Assembly: GCF_040712315.1 (NCBI RefSeq)
Contig: NC_134021.1
Location: 27,862,001 to 27,926,000 of the forward strand
Length of the DNA: 64,000 bases
Source: Castanea sativa
Lineage: Eukaryota; Streptophyta; Magnoliopsida; Fagales; Fagaceae
Reading direction: 5' to 3'
Shown here: positions 54,961-64,000 of the stretch, in pieces
How positions within the stretch are numbered: position 1 is the first letter of the stretch
How the letters are laid out: each line of letters starts with the position of its first letter
Made by a program: the position numbers and the translations under genes
Notes under the pieces: generated by a model
Database searches by the model: none
Told to the model about the DNA's origin: nothing
What the model saw: the letters and a program-made list of their open reading frames with translations, nothing else

Positions 54961-57900
54961 TCAGACCAACGCTGAGCTTACTGCGTGTGGGGACACTGCC
55001 AAGTACAAGTACAACTCTTCCCCAGGTACAGACGGACTCAACAATGGGGTCGTCATTAGATACGCCTTCAGGTCTTGGAAGGCCTTTTGACACTCGTCCG
55101 TCCATTCAAAAGCCTTCCTAAGGACTTTAAAGAAAGGTAAACATTTGTCAGTAGCTTTCGATACAAACCTGTTAAGGGCGGCGACTCGTCCAGTAAGAGA
55201 CTGGACTTCCTTGATATTTCTCGGTGGCTCCATGTTCAGTATCGCCTGGATTTTATCCGGATTCGCCTCAATTCCCCTGTGCGACACCATAAACCCCAAG
55301 AACTTACCCGATGAAACCCCGAAAGCACACTTGCTCGGATTTAACTTCATGTGGTACCGTCGGAACGTATCAAAAGTCTCTTGAAGATCGTCAAGATGTT
55401 TATCCTCGTCTTGGATCTTCACCAGCATGTCGTCCACATAAACCTCCACATTTCGCCCGATTTGAGGACGGAACATATGGTTAACCAGTCTTTGGTAGGT
55501 CGCCCCTACGTTCTTCAAACCGAAGGGCATAACCTTGTAGCAATACAACCCTTGGCTCGTGACGAATGAGGTCTTCTCTTGATCCACTTCATTCATCTGA
55601 ATCTGGTTGTACCCTGAGAAAGCGTCCATGAAACTAAGTATCCTGTGACCTGACGTCGAGTCCACTAACTGGTCAATGCGCAGCAATGGGTAGCTATCCT
55701 TGGGGCAAGCTTTGTTGAGATCAGTGAAGTCCACGCACATCCGCCACTTGCCATTGGCTTTCTTGACCATGACTACGTTCGCCAACCAGTCTGGGTAATG
55801 AACTTCTCGGATAAACTTCGAGGCGACCAACTTCTGCACCTCTTCCTTAATGGCATTATCTCGCTCGGGAGCAAAAACTCTTCTCTTCTGACGCACTGGT
55901 TTCGAATAGGGACACACGTTCAGGCTGTGGGTAATGACGTTTGGATCAATGCCAGGCATGTCCTCATGACTCCATGCAAAGACATCGAGGTTTTTCCTCA
56001 GAAACCGGACCAAAGCGTGCTTTGCCCCCTCTTCCATGCTTGCCCCAACTCTGGTAGACTTCTCGGGCTGGTCATCATCCAAAGGGACGTCCTCTAATGC
56101 TTCAGTGGGCTCAGCCACGACCCTTTTTCCGTCTATACTCATTGTCTGCATATGCTCGTCCATGGCCAGCATGGCTAAGTAGCATTCTCTGGCAGCCAGC
56201 TGGTCTCCTTGTACCTGGCCTACTCCGTGCTCGGTCGGGAATTTAATGGACAGGTGGTAGGTAGAGGTTACCGCTTTCCAGCTGTTCAAAGTTGGCCTTC
56301 CAATAATTGCATTGTATGACGATGCACAATCAACAACAAGGAAATTCACCTCTTTGGTTATCTGCTGCGGATACGTCCCGACGACCACTGGCAACATGAT
56401 GGTGCCCACAGGTTGCACCTTCATTCCTCCGAATCCCACCAACGGCGAGTTCACTGGTCGAAGCCGATCTCGTCCTAGCTTCATTTGTTGGAACGCGGGG
56501 TAGTAGAAAATGTCCGCAGAGCTGCCATTGTCTATCAATACCCTCCTGGTCGTGTAGTCAGAGATGAGTAGGGTGATGACTATCGCGTCATCGTGTGGGT
56601 GGTGAATTCGTCTTGCCTCCTCGTCCGTGAAAGTAACAGCCTGTTGGTCTACCTCCCTCGCCCTAGGAGGTCGTCCAGACTGTTGGATGTTCTGCACCAC
56701 CCTCAGGTATGTCTTCCTTGATTTGGACGACCGCGCCGTCGAGCTTCCCCCTATAATTACCCTTATTTCTCCTAGTGGGGGGCGTGATGATTCTTCCACC
56801 TTGGCCTTCATTTTCTCATCTCTCTGGTCTCGTCCAAGGAAGTTCCTCAATTTTCCCTGTCTAATGAGATTTTCTATCTGTTGTTTCAAGTCAAAGCACT
56901 CGTCTGTATCATGCCCATGGTCCCTGTGAAAACGACAGTACTTGCTCCTATTACGCTTGTTGGGGTCTCCCTTCATTTTGTCTGGCCACTTCAAGGACGG
57001 ATCATCCTTGATCTGCATAAGAACCTGCTCTAACGGCATAGTCAGGGGCGTGTATTGCTGATTCCTTGCGGAGGAACTGGCCTTCTTGCCATCCTTATCT
57101 TTCCTCTCGTCTAGCCGAACTTTCTTTGGACGGGGTCCCTGGTCCGGGTAGCGATTGTGGCCCACTTCCGAGCGCTCTGCCCTTTTTCTTTTCTTGGCTA
57201 TGATGGCGTCTTCAGCATTCATAAAATTCTGGGCCGAATGGACAAGCTCGGCCATAGTTTGTGGTTCCTGCTCGTAGAGCTTATGAATGAACAAGTCAGA
57301 ATTGACCCCATTGTGGAAAGCGGCCAGCAATAGCTTATCATCCATCTCGTCCACCGTTAAGGCTTCTCTGTTAAACCGGGTGATAAAAGATCTCAAACTC
57401 TCATTGTCCCCTTGCTCTATAGTCAGCAGGCTGGAGGAGGAACGTTTGTGACGCTGTCCTCCAATGAAGTTGTTGACAAACAGCTTACTCAGTTCTTCAA
57501 ATGATCCCACTGAGTTTGGGGGAATCTCATTGAACCACACTCGCGCTGGTCCCTTGAGTGTGGTGGGAAAAGCTCTGCACATGATCTCGTCTGGGACCCC
57601 CTGCAGGTGCATGGTCGTCTTGAAAGTTGCAATGTGGTCGCAAGGGTCACGATTTCCATCGTACGAGTCTAAAGAAGGCATTTTGAATTTCGGGGGTAGA
57701 GGGTGACTGTTGATGGAAGCTGTGAAAGGGGAGTCCGTTCGGTGAACCATATCATCGACTGGGTTTGCTCGCCTCATGTTTTCCCTCATTTCATCCATGG
57801 CTTTTCTCATCTGGTCCATTTCTTTTTCCAAGTGCGGCACCCTTCGTGAAGCGGTACCCCTTGTTTGATCTTTGGACTCTACATTTTCCCCTCCTCCTTC

Positions 57901-58137
57901 TTGACTTGGGGCCCTTCCTTCCATGTGTCCTTGACGCTGCTTCCTGAGGTTGATCTCCCTATTCAACTCCTGGTTCTGACGTGTCAGTTCTGCCATAGCG
58001 GCAGCCATGGATTGTATGTGCTGAATAGAAGGCGGTTGCATTACAGGTGCCGATCTGCGATCGCGTAGGGGATTACTGGAAGCATCCCTACTCTCCTGGT
58101 GGCCTGGGCTGGTAGCCCTTGATCTTGTTCGAACCAT
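54961..58137 (-). pseudogene. Gypsy gag-protease-RT polyprotein (open 1058 codons)
   Basis: ATG 58137 lies 35 bp after the PBS. Gag core near residues 150-290 (PSLDSYDGNRDPCDHIATFK, FNEIPPNSVGSFEELSKLF), a CRFHRDHGHDTDECFDLK zinc knuckle near 405, and protease VLIDNGSSADIFYYP near 525 with AIIGRPTLNSWKAV near 610. RT begins near 730: KWRMCVDFTDLNKACPKDSY, FMDAFSGYNQI, then VYVDDMLVK near 925, all catalytic Asp present. The frame stops with TGA at 54958-54960, at the start of RNase H, where a conserved Arg codon CGA is expected. Long intact frame and similar LTRs mark a young copy. Confidence 0.9.
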
Positions 58138-58171
58138 TCAGCCTTTTGTCTGGGATAGAAGAACTCTTTTT

Positions 58172-58188
58172 CCCACAGACGGCGCCAA
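58172..58188 (-). promoter_or_regulatory. Primer binding site of Tat-like gypsy
   Basis: The minus strand reads TTGGCGCCGTCTGTGGG one base after the LTR, the common PBS of Tat/Athila-type plant gypsy elements. Confidence 0.8.
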
Positions 58189-58189
58189 C

Positions 58190-58833
58190 TGATGATGCCA
58201 ATAAGATCAGTAGGCTGGATGCTTCGGACTTGATAGGACCGGTTGCTCTCTCTGCGGCCTGAAAAAGAAAGAGAAGCCAATCAAAGGCGACCGGGGTTGC
58301 CGGCCAAAAACCCTCCGATGGTAAAGTTAGTTCTTCTCACTATGTTTTTGGAGTTCCAACTTTTTTGGAGTCGAAATCACGCATACCTTTGCCTTGTCTG
58401 AATCAGTCTTTATATAGCGCCTTCATAGACGGTTATCGAAATAGGAACCTCTCCTGTATTCAAGGAGGCTTAACGTAACTGCCATAACCGTTTAGGAGTT
58501 ACACTTCTATTTCACAACGGATACATGACCGTTATGCGTGGGATAAGGGATTGTCACATTATATTCGGAGATTCTCCTAAGTATGATACCCTCGTCCTGG
58601 AATTCCTTCGTCGAGTGTGCCTGTTAATTCCAAGTGTAACATCCTAGTCCACGAATCTTTACATGGACGAGTCCTCTCAGGGTAGGCTGTACGCATCCCA
58701 CGGACGAGGGATGTAGCTTCGCTATCACCCTCTGGACGTCCTTGTCCGTTACCCTCGTCCTGAGGATAACTTCTGGACGGCTGCCGAGGTGATGTCCGTC
58801 CAGGGACGGGTTGAGTGTTTTCATCCCACATCA
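58190..58833 (-). repeat. 5' LTR of Tat-like gypsy
   Basis: It is nearly identical to 48762-49405; most of the roughly nine differences are transitions. Its TATA box is at about 58408-58416. It is followed in minus orientation by one base and the PBS. Confidence 0.9.
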
Positions 58834-58838
58834 AATGT

Positions 58839-59350
58839 GTCTACTATCCTTAATAATTTGAAAGGTACTATAAAAAATCATGGACATTATTGGCACAGTG
58901 AACACTTAACCACTAAGATCAAGTGTAGTATCTGTAAATAAGATCAAGTGAACCCTTAACCACAATTGTAAATTAAACACAAATTCTAAGCAAAATGTGG
59001 AATGAGCATCTGTGTTCGAAACTAAAACGATTTTGTTAGATATACACAATTTTTCACCGACTTTTTATATCTCACTCATAACATTCAAAAACAATTTAGT
59101 TATGAAAACTGAAAAAAAAAAAAAAAATGGAGCTCTTCATATCTTACTCACATAACATTTAAGATAATGGTTTGACTGGACCTACCACACACTATAAAAC
59201 AACACATCAATGGTGTGAAAAAGTCGGTGAAACTCTTATGGAGAGACTTTTCTATTTTAGAGAGTTTCAATCTATTTAAAAAAACAAAATGAAGTGTTTA
59301 AAAAAAAAAAACAAAAAAAAAAATCATTCGGTTTGGATGGACGTTTTCCA
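58839..59350. other. Intergenic, upstream of complex I gene
   Basis: AT-rich sequence with A tracts; no gene or repeat border recognised. Confidence 0.5.
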
Positions 59351-59371
59351 AACTCAAATAGAGCTTGGTGA

Positions 59372-59396
59372 AGCCCAGTTGGGCCACGAAAGCCCA
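59372..59396 (+). promoter_or_regulatory. Cluster of TGGGCC/T (site II) motifs
   Basis: TGGGCC lies at 59380-59385, with AGCCCA (reverse of TGGGCT) at 59372-59377 and 59391-59396, about 130-160 bp before the ATG. Such TGGGCY site II elements are known in plant promoters of mitochondrial respiratory genes and are bound by TCP factors. A CA tract (59409-59431) and a CT tract (59465-59487) follow, as pyrimidine patches often do near plant start sites. Confidence 0.6.
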
Positions 59397-59528
59397 AACT
59401 TACGCCAACTCTCAAACACACACACACACACTCAACAAAACAAATCAGACCCAGTGTGCTACCACTCTCTCTCTCTCTCTCTCTCTGTGTGGAAGTCCAC
59501 TCCACACACAAACACCAAAACCTAACAA

Positions 59529-59885
59529 ATGCCATCCCCAACAACAGCCATGAGTAGCATGATCCGTCAGCGGCTCCTCTCATCTCTGCGCACACGCGGT
59601 GGCGCCGCGACGACAGGGTCGAGCAGGTGGAGCAGCCCGGGTCACGAGGAGAAACCCAAGGGTTACCTCTTCAACAGGCCCCCACCACCACCTGGTCAGT
59701 CTCGGAAATGGGAAGACTGGGAGTTGCCTTGCTACATCACCAGCTTCCTCACCATCGTCATCCTCGGTGTCGGACTCAACGCCAAGCCCGATCTCACCAT
59801 CGAGACCTGGGCCCACCAGAAAGCCCTCGAACGCCTCCAGATCGAGAGCCTTTCCTCTCCTTCCGCCTCAACCGAATCCGAATGA
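59529..59885 (+). CDS. Complex I ESSS/NDUFB11-like subunit
   Basis: A single exon of 118 codons. Family knowledge (recalled, not searched): plant ESSS-type subunits of mitochondrial NADH:ubiquinone oxidoreductase, Arabidopsis At2g42310 and At3g57785, share the core GHEEKPKGYLFNR...PPPGQ...KWEDWELP. Here it spans residues 38-67. An Arg/Ser-rich presequence-like N-terminus precedes it. One membrane segment follows (about 67-84, PCYITSFLTIVILGVGLNA), then a soluble tail with TWAHQKALERLQ. It is an accessory membrane-arm subunit, not catalytic. ATG 59529 is the first; ATG 59550 (residue 8) is an alternative. The length agrees with the family. It is the only apparently intact gene besides the PPR, with GC-rich codon use compared with its flanks. 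Confidence 0.85.
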   Translation: MPSPTTAMSSMIRQRLLSSLRTRGGAATTGSSRWSSPGHEEKPKGYLFNRPPPPPGQSRKWEDWELPCYITSFLTIVILGVGLNAKPDLTIETWAHQKALERLQIESLSSPSASTESE

Positions 59886-62800
59886 ATTGATTCGATTTTG
59901 AGTCCGATGGTGATGACGAGGAATTTGAAGGAACGGTAATGGAGACTTTTTTTTTTTTTTTTCCGTGTTTATATTATGATGGTATGTCATGTAACTGGAA
60001 TAAGGTTGTTTTTGAATTGGGCTCTTTTGCAAACCTTGGTTCATTTTAATTTATTCTGACTTGATCATATTTCAATTGCTTCATAAATTCAACGTTCTCA
60101 CTGTTGAGTAGGAATTGGGTTTTAATTTTTAGATTGGATGAGAAATTTATTGGGTGTTACTTTGATTTTAGTGTCAGCGTATGGTTTCTATGCAATGAAC
60201 ATGAGCCTTGCGATTTATACAATCTTGTGTGTAAATAGAAATTCAAAAAAGTGAATTGTATAGATAGATAGGAGATGAGTTGCCAAGAGCCTTGTAGCTC
60301 GCTCAATTGTCATCTCCTAGTGTTTCCAACTAGATGTTTCCCCCTCCCCCAACTTTGAATTATCAAATAATGAATAGATACAAGATGAGTGAGAGCCATG
60401 GTCTTGCTTGCTGAATAGAATTGTTCTTTTACCCTGCTAATGCTTTGCTGCAAAATTGACGTTGTTAGTTGAATTTTTAATGATATTTGATTTCACTGCT
60501 CATTGCCAATTTGCGATGGAGTACTCCCTATTCTCTGAAAATTTCTAGAAGGCTTAGACAAATATCTCCCTTTCTGAATTTATATGGCTAGTCGACTAAA
60601 ATTCAAAATGTGCATTAGATAGCATTGATAGCTGGGGTAATCTTGAGTACCTATTATGAATAGGACCTAATTTTCTTGAAAATCACAATTATGCAATTTT
60701 GTGTCATTAGCTAAATGCCTGAAAGGTAGTACAACATTAGAAAGGGTGCTTGTATATTAATAAAACATTAGAGGTCAGGTTTTGGTTCAATGATGTGTAC
60801 CTTCCACCCAAAGTGGCATAGCGTGGGTTTGAGTTTGGGAATCAAAGTTTCCAAAGAAAATTGTGGGTGAGGCTGATGATATCAAAGATGATTTCCCTTT
60901 TTTTTTTTTACACTATCAACATGCATAAATGTTGGTTAATACATATATTCCTTTTTGTTATTTTAAGCTTGTACTAGAGGTTGATTGCTTTGGTTCAAGT
61001 ATGACTTGGCCTTATGATGTTCTCCAATCCATTTTGAAAATAGGGCAGTTTCATAGGTAGCAATTTCTAGAGCACCAAGCATGAACTTGGCACAAGTGAG
61101 CTTGAGTATATTGTGCCAAATTCTTGTGAATCTGTAGAAAATCAAACAAATTATGAGCACTAGGAAGCTTTGCTGACAAATACTCCATGAGATGAGAATG
61201 AAATCTGGGAAGCTCCTCACCATCATTCTTTTCTTCCTTAGGTTATATTTTGGTAGGTTATTTCCCAAACCAAATCAGGTATTGGTCTTTTTAGATTTCT
61301 GCATGTTTGATGTTTACTTTGCACCACTGTATCTTCATTTTCTGTTGGGGCTTTCCATGGAATCAAAGGTAGCATGTTATCTCTTATTGTCACATTCAGT
61401 GAAGGGACTATCATGTTGGAGGAGTGCTTTTCTCTCTAAGGGAGATAAAAGAGTGTCTTACTAGGAGTATTGATTTTTGATGTGCATTCCTTTTGATTGC
61501 TGCACCATGCTCTCGCCTCTCTATGAGGTTTCAGGGAAAGTAAAGCATCAGGAGATTGAGCCGTTGGAACTAGTGATGAAGATTGATAGTTTAAGTGGCC
61601 ATGAGATTCTGTATGCAAAGGAAAGATGTAAACAATACAATACAATACATTACACAATTTACATTGTGTTTGAAGAAGCTAAGAGGATATTAGATAATTA
61701 GTTCTTTTGAAAATGAGTATAATAAACCTTAGCCATAGTTTTGAGAGGGTTTCTAAGTTAAGCTTCACATTTTCAAAAGTTTCAATTTAAATTCCCCACT
61801 TTCGAAAACGTTTTAATTCAATAATAAACTTGTTATGCTTCAAGCCATCAATAGAAAATGCTTAAACAAAACAACATTGAATGACCTTTTTTTTAATATT
61901 TTTTAGAATGTACGTTGTATGACTCGGGAGTGACAGAATGTTTATATATAATAATAGTCACATGTGCTGACATAACCATTTAGTGTTATCTATACTATTA
62001 TTTAAGTGGTTTTCTTTATTTGGAATTCTCAATTTTGATACCCAAAATACCCTAAAATTTTATCAGATTGTAAAGCTTAAATAATAGGGTTGTGTGTGTA
62101 TATATATATATAAAAAATAAAAGTTGAGCTTAGAAGTCGAGGTTGCACCAAGTGGCTTCACCAAAGTGCTAAAAAATTTTTAGATTTTAGATTTTAAAAA
62201 TATATATAATTTTTCTTCTCCTATAATTTCTAAGTTAATAAAAATCGTAATTTGATTATAATCCAAATTCTTTATCTAATCCATTTAATCCTTATTTTGA
62301 ACAAGAGATTAAATTTAGTTGCTTTTCTTCTTTGAAAAGTAAATTTAGTTAGTTGGTTTCATACAACTATAACCTACAATTGTGTCTATTTAAATATTAT
62401 CAACAAAGCCTAAAATAATAGGATAGAAAGAAAAAGAAAATCCAAAGTGTAAAATATTAAAATGTGTAGATGTGTAAGTAGAGGTATAGCTAATCCCATG
62501 AATTAAAAAAAAAAAAAAAAAAGCACTTTCACTAGGAGGATATACACACGGAGAGGAATTAATAATAAATTTGTTATCTACTTTTTTTTTTTTCAAATAT
62601 ATTTTGTTTTTAATTAATTTATTTTTTGGATAACCAAAAAAAAAAAAAACCTAATAACGTTAACAACTTGATTTTTATTGTATTTGATTTTGAATAAATT
62701 TATTCTTTCTTTTTTATGGCTTATAACTTCTTCACAACTTAAAATTATTATTTTTAAATAGAAACAACTTCTTAACAATTTTTTACCATGGTTGAAATTT

Positions 62801-63313
62801 TGTTTGTTGGATAAATATAAGAATGATTATGGATAATAGTATTATTATACCATGACTCTCATCTTTAGATTTTTAGGTCACTATAAATAATAAGGTCAAA
62901 TTCATGATTTATTTCATTAATATTTTGAACATCCAAGTATCTATCATTTTTTAGGGTTATTTGTTATTTGTTTTTCTCTCAAATTCAGTCCCTCTTTGCC
63001 TCAAAAAATAACTTACCAATTTTTTTAAAATTATTATTCATGTTTTTTTTTTTAAGGGAATTTTATTATTATTCTTTTTTTTTTTGTTTTTTGTTTTTTT
63101 TTTTTCAGGGAGTTTCATTGAGGTTTTGAAGCACTAGATCAAAAGTTTTTCTCAAAAAAATTGCTTGAAATTTATATTTACATATTTTGTTTTGATAGGA
63201 TGAAATTCGGTGCCTCTCCCCTCACTTTCAAAGATAAAAATTCAATTCTTACGTAAGTTTATCTACTTTTATGTTTTAATGTTTAGTAATTTGGGTTGTT
63301 CATAATACTTAAC
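59886..63313. other. Intergenic and 3' flank of complex I gene
   Basis: The 3' UTR should occupy the first few hundred bases (AATAAG near 59998 is a possible polyadenylation signal). The rest is AT-rich with long T and A tracts. Short open frames at 60963-61268 (-) and 61192-61701 (+) were looked at but not recognised. Confidence 0.5.
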
Positions 63314-64000
63314 TGTAGGGGTATTGGGCCCAATAGCATATGAAGGATGGCCCAACGAAGTATTTTGGGCTGGAAACCCAAAATCCGAAGACATCAAAAT
63401 GGTCGTGGACTATTTACATATCCAAACACGTCCGAGGAGTAGATTTGTCCTCGGATTTCAAGGCCGAGGACATAGAAAGAGAAGTTTGGTATCCCTGGGT
63501 TATATTATAATGAGTCCTACAATTATGGGGATGCACGGTATACGTGGAGGGCGAGAGAAAGAACGGTGGAATGTCTAAAAATAAAGCTGCTACCACCGCC
63601 CATACATTAAAAGCTCTGTAAATTGATACACTGACTGTATAGATGGAAGGATGGGACCTGAACATCGAGCTTGGAACTTGGTCCCTAATCCCAGCGGGCT
63701 TTAGGGAAGAATGGATGGGACAAGTATCCAAAAAGGGGGATTGCAACCAGAAAAGTGGAAGGTGATGAAGGGAAAGGAAAGGATATAAATAGGAGGAAAG
63801 GCATACGAAGAAAGGGGGGACTTTTCTGAGTAAAAGAGATAGAGCCAATAGTAAATGATAATCAACACTTGTATCCAAACTTGAGAAATATCATTAGAAA
63901 CCATCCTCGGACACAATCCGAGGACGATTTCTCAGTCTTACTCTTTGCAAACGATTCTTTGTTCTGTTCTATTGGGCCCAAAGCCCGTTCTTTTTGTAAT
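63314..64000 (+). mobile_element. LTR cut by the window end (same type as 6956-7723)
   Basis: It starts TGTAGGGGTATTGGGCCC after TTAAC and contains TATAAATAG (63784-63792), then AAGAAAGGGGGGAC and CCTCGGAC..CCGAGGAC motifs. These parallel the minus-strand solo LTR at 6956-7723. The far end and any internal region lie beyond the window. Confidence 0.7.

Larger units (their letters stand above)
48762..58833 (-). mobile_element. Complete Ty3/gypsy element (Tat-like) with antisense ORF, AATGT duplication
   Basis: A 10.07-kb element. LTRs 48762-49405 and 58190-58833 (644 bp each) differ at only about nine positions by eye. AATGT flanks both sides (48757-48761 and 58834-58838). Minus strand: PBS, gag, protease, RT, RNase H and integrase. 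Plus strand, between pol and the 3' LTR: a spliced antisense ORF. Its base composition is clearly more GC-rich than its surroundings. Confidence 0.95.

Noticed and set aside
60963..61701. Open frames of 74-101 codons on both strands
   Set aside because: No domain or family recognised, hydrophobic runs come from T-rich DNA, and the frames overlap each other; gene status cannot be supported.
1..64000. tRNA, rRNA or organelle insertions
   Set aside because: No cloverleaf, rRNA-like block or plastid/mitochondrial gene was recognised; tRNA-like words at 33751 are a retrotransposon primer site.

Overview
This window is nuclear DNA of a woody eudicot. A Fagaceae-like genome such as oak or chestnut is my guess from the retrotransposon style, not something the sequence proves. 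It is AT-rich, full of microsatellites, and carries plant-type elements (LINEs with RNase H, Ty1/copia and Ty3/gypsy elements, MITEs). Only two ordinary cellular genes are supported: a two-exon PPR gene at 11118-13363 (+), an apparent orthologue of Arabidopsis At3g13770 that has lost its DYW end, and a one-exon gene at 59529-59885 (+) for a complex I ESSS/NDUFB11-like subunit. Both products are expected in mitochondria.

Layout. 1-11 kb: intergenic DNA with small elements whose borders can be read: a hAT-type MITE (621-1141, 8-bp duplication), a foldback MITE (1797-2031), a decayed LINE (3308-5266), a Mutator-type MITE (5370-5766, 9-bp duplication), a solo LTR (6956-7723, duplication GTATA) and a 5'-truncated LINE (7910-8867, 11-bp duplication). 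11-15 kb: the PPR gene, then a long-TIR Mutator-like element (13401-14872). 14.9-21.3 kb: an internally deleted copia with LTRs of about 130 bp (14896-16706) butts directly onto a 5'-truncated second copia (16707-19865), whose polypurine tract runs into an LTR in the wrong orientation (19866-21259). 21.3-25.6 kb: the 5' part of a minus-strand gypsy element (LTR, PBS, gag, protease).

25.6-48.6 kb is a nest. The host is a plus-strand gypsy element whose 3' LTR is 47866-48559 and whose antisense extra ORF (minus strand) is split into three blocks. A complete minus-strand copia (27299-35135, duplication CTTAC) and a gypsy element with a palindromic LTR pair (35762-46601, duplication ACGTG) split it. 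The host reading frame continues across the second insertion when element and one duplication copy are removed. 48762-58833 is a complete minus-strand gypsy element (644-bp LTRs, duplication AATGT) with a four-exon antisense ORF on the plus strand. Then come the complex I gene with TGGGCC/T promoter motifs, unremarkable AT-rich DNA, and at 63314-64000 the start of an LTR of the same type as the solo LTR at 7 kb.

The most interesting items are: (1) the 1-kb inverted LTR pair at 35762-37887, which keeps a TATA box in one arm and could make a hairpin RNA; (2) two unrelated gypsy elements with antisense ORFs of the same family, each with its own TATA box; (3) the PPR gene without its DYW domain; (4) a second retroelement with a reversed LTR.
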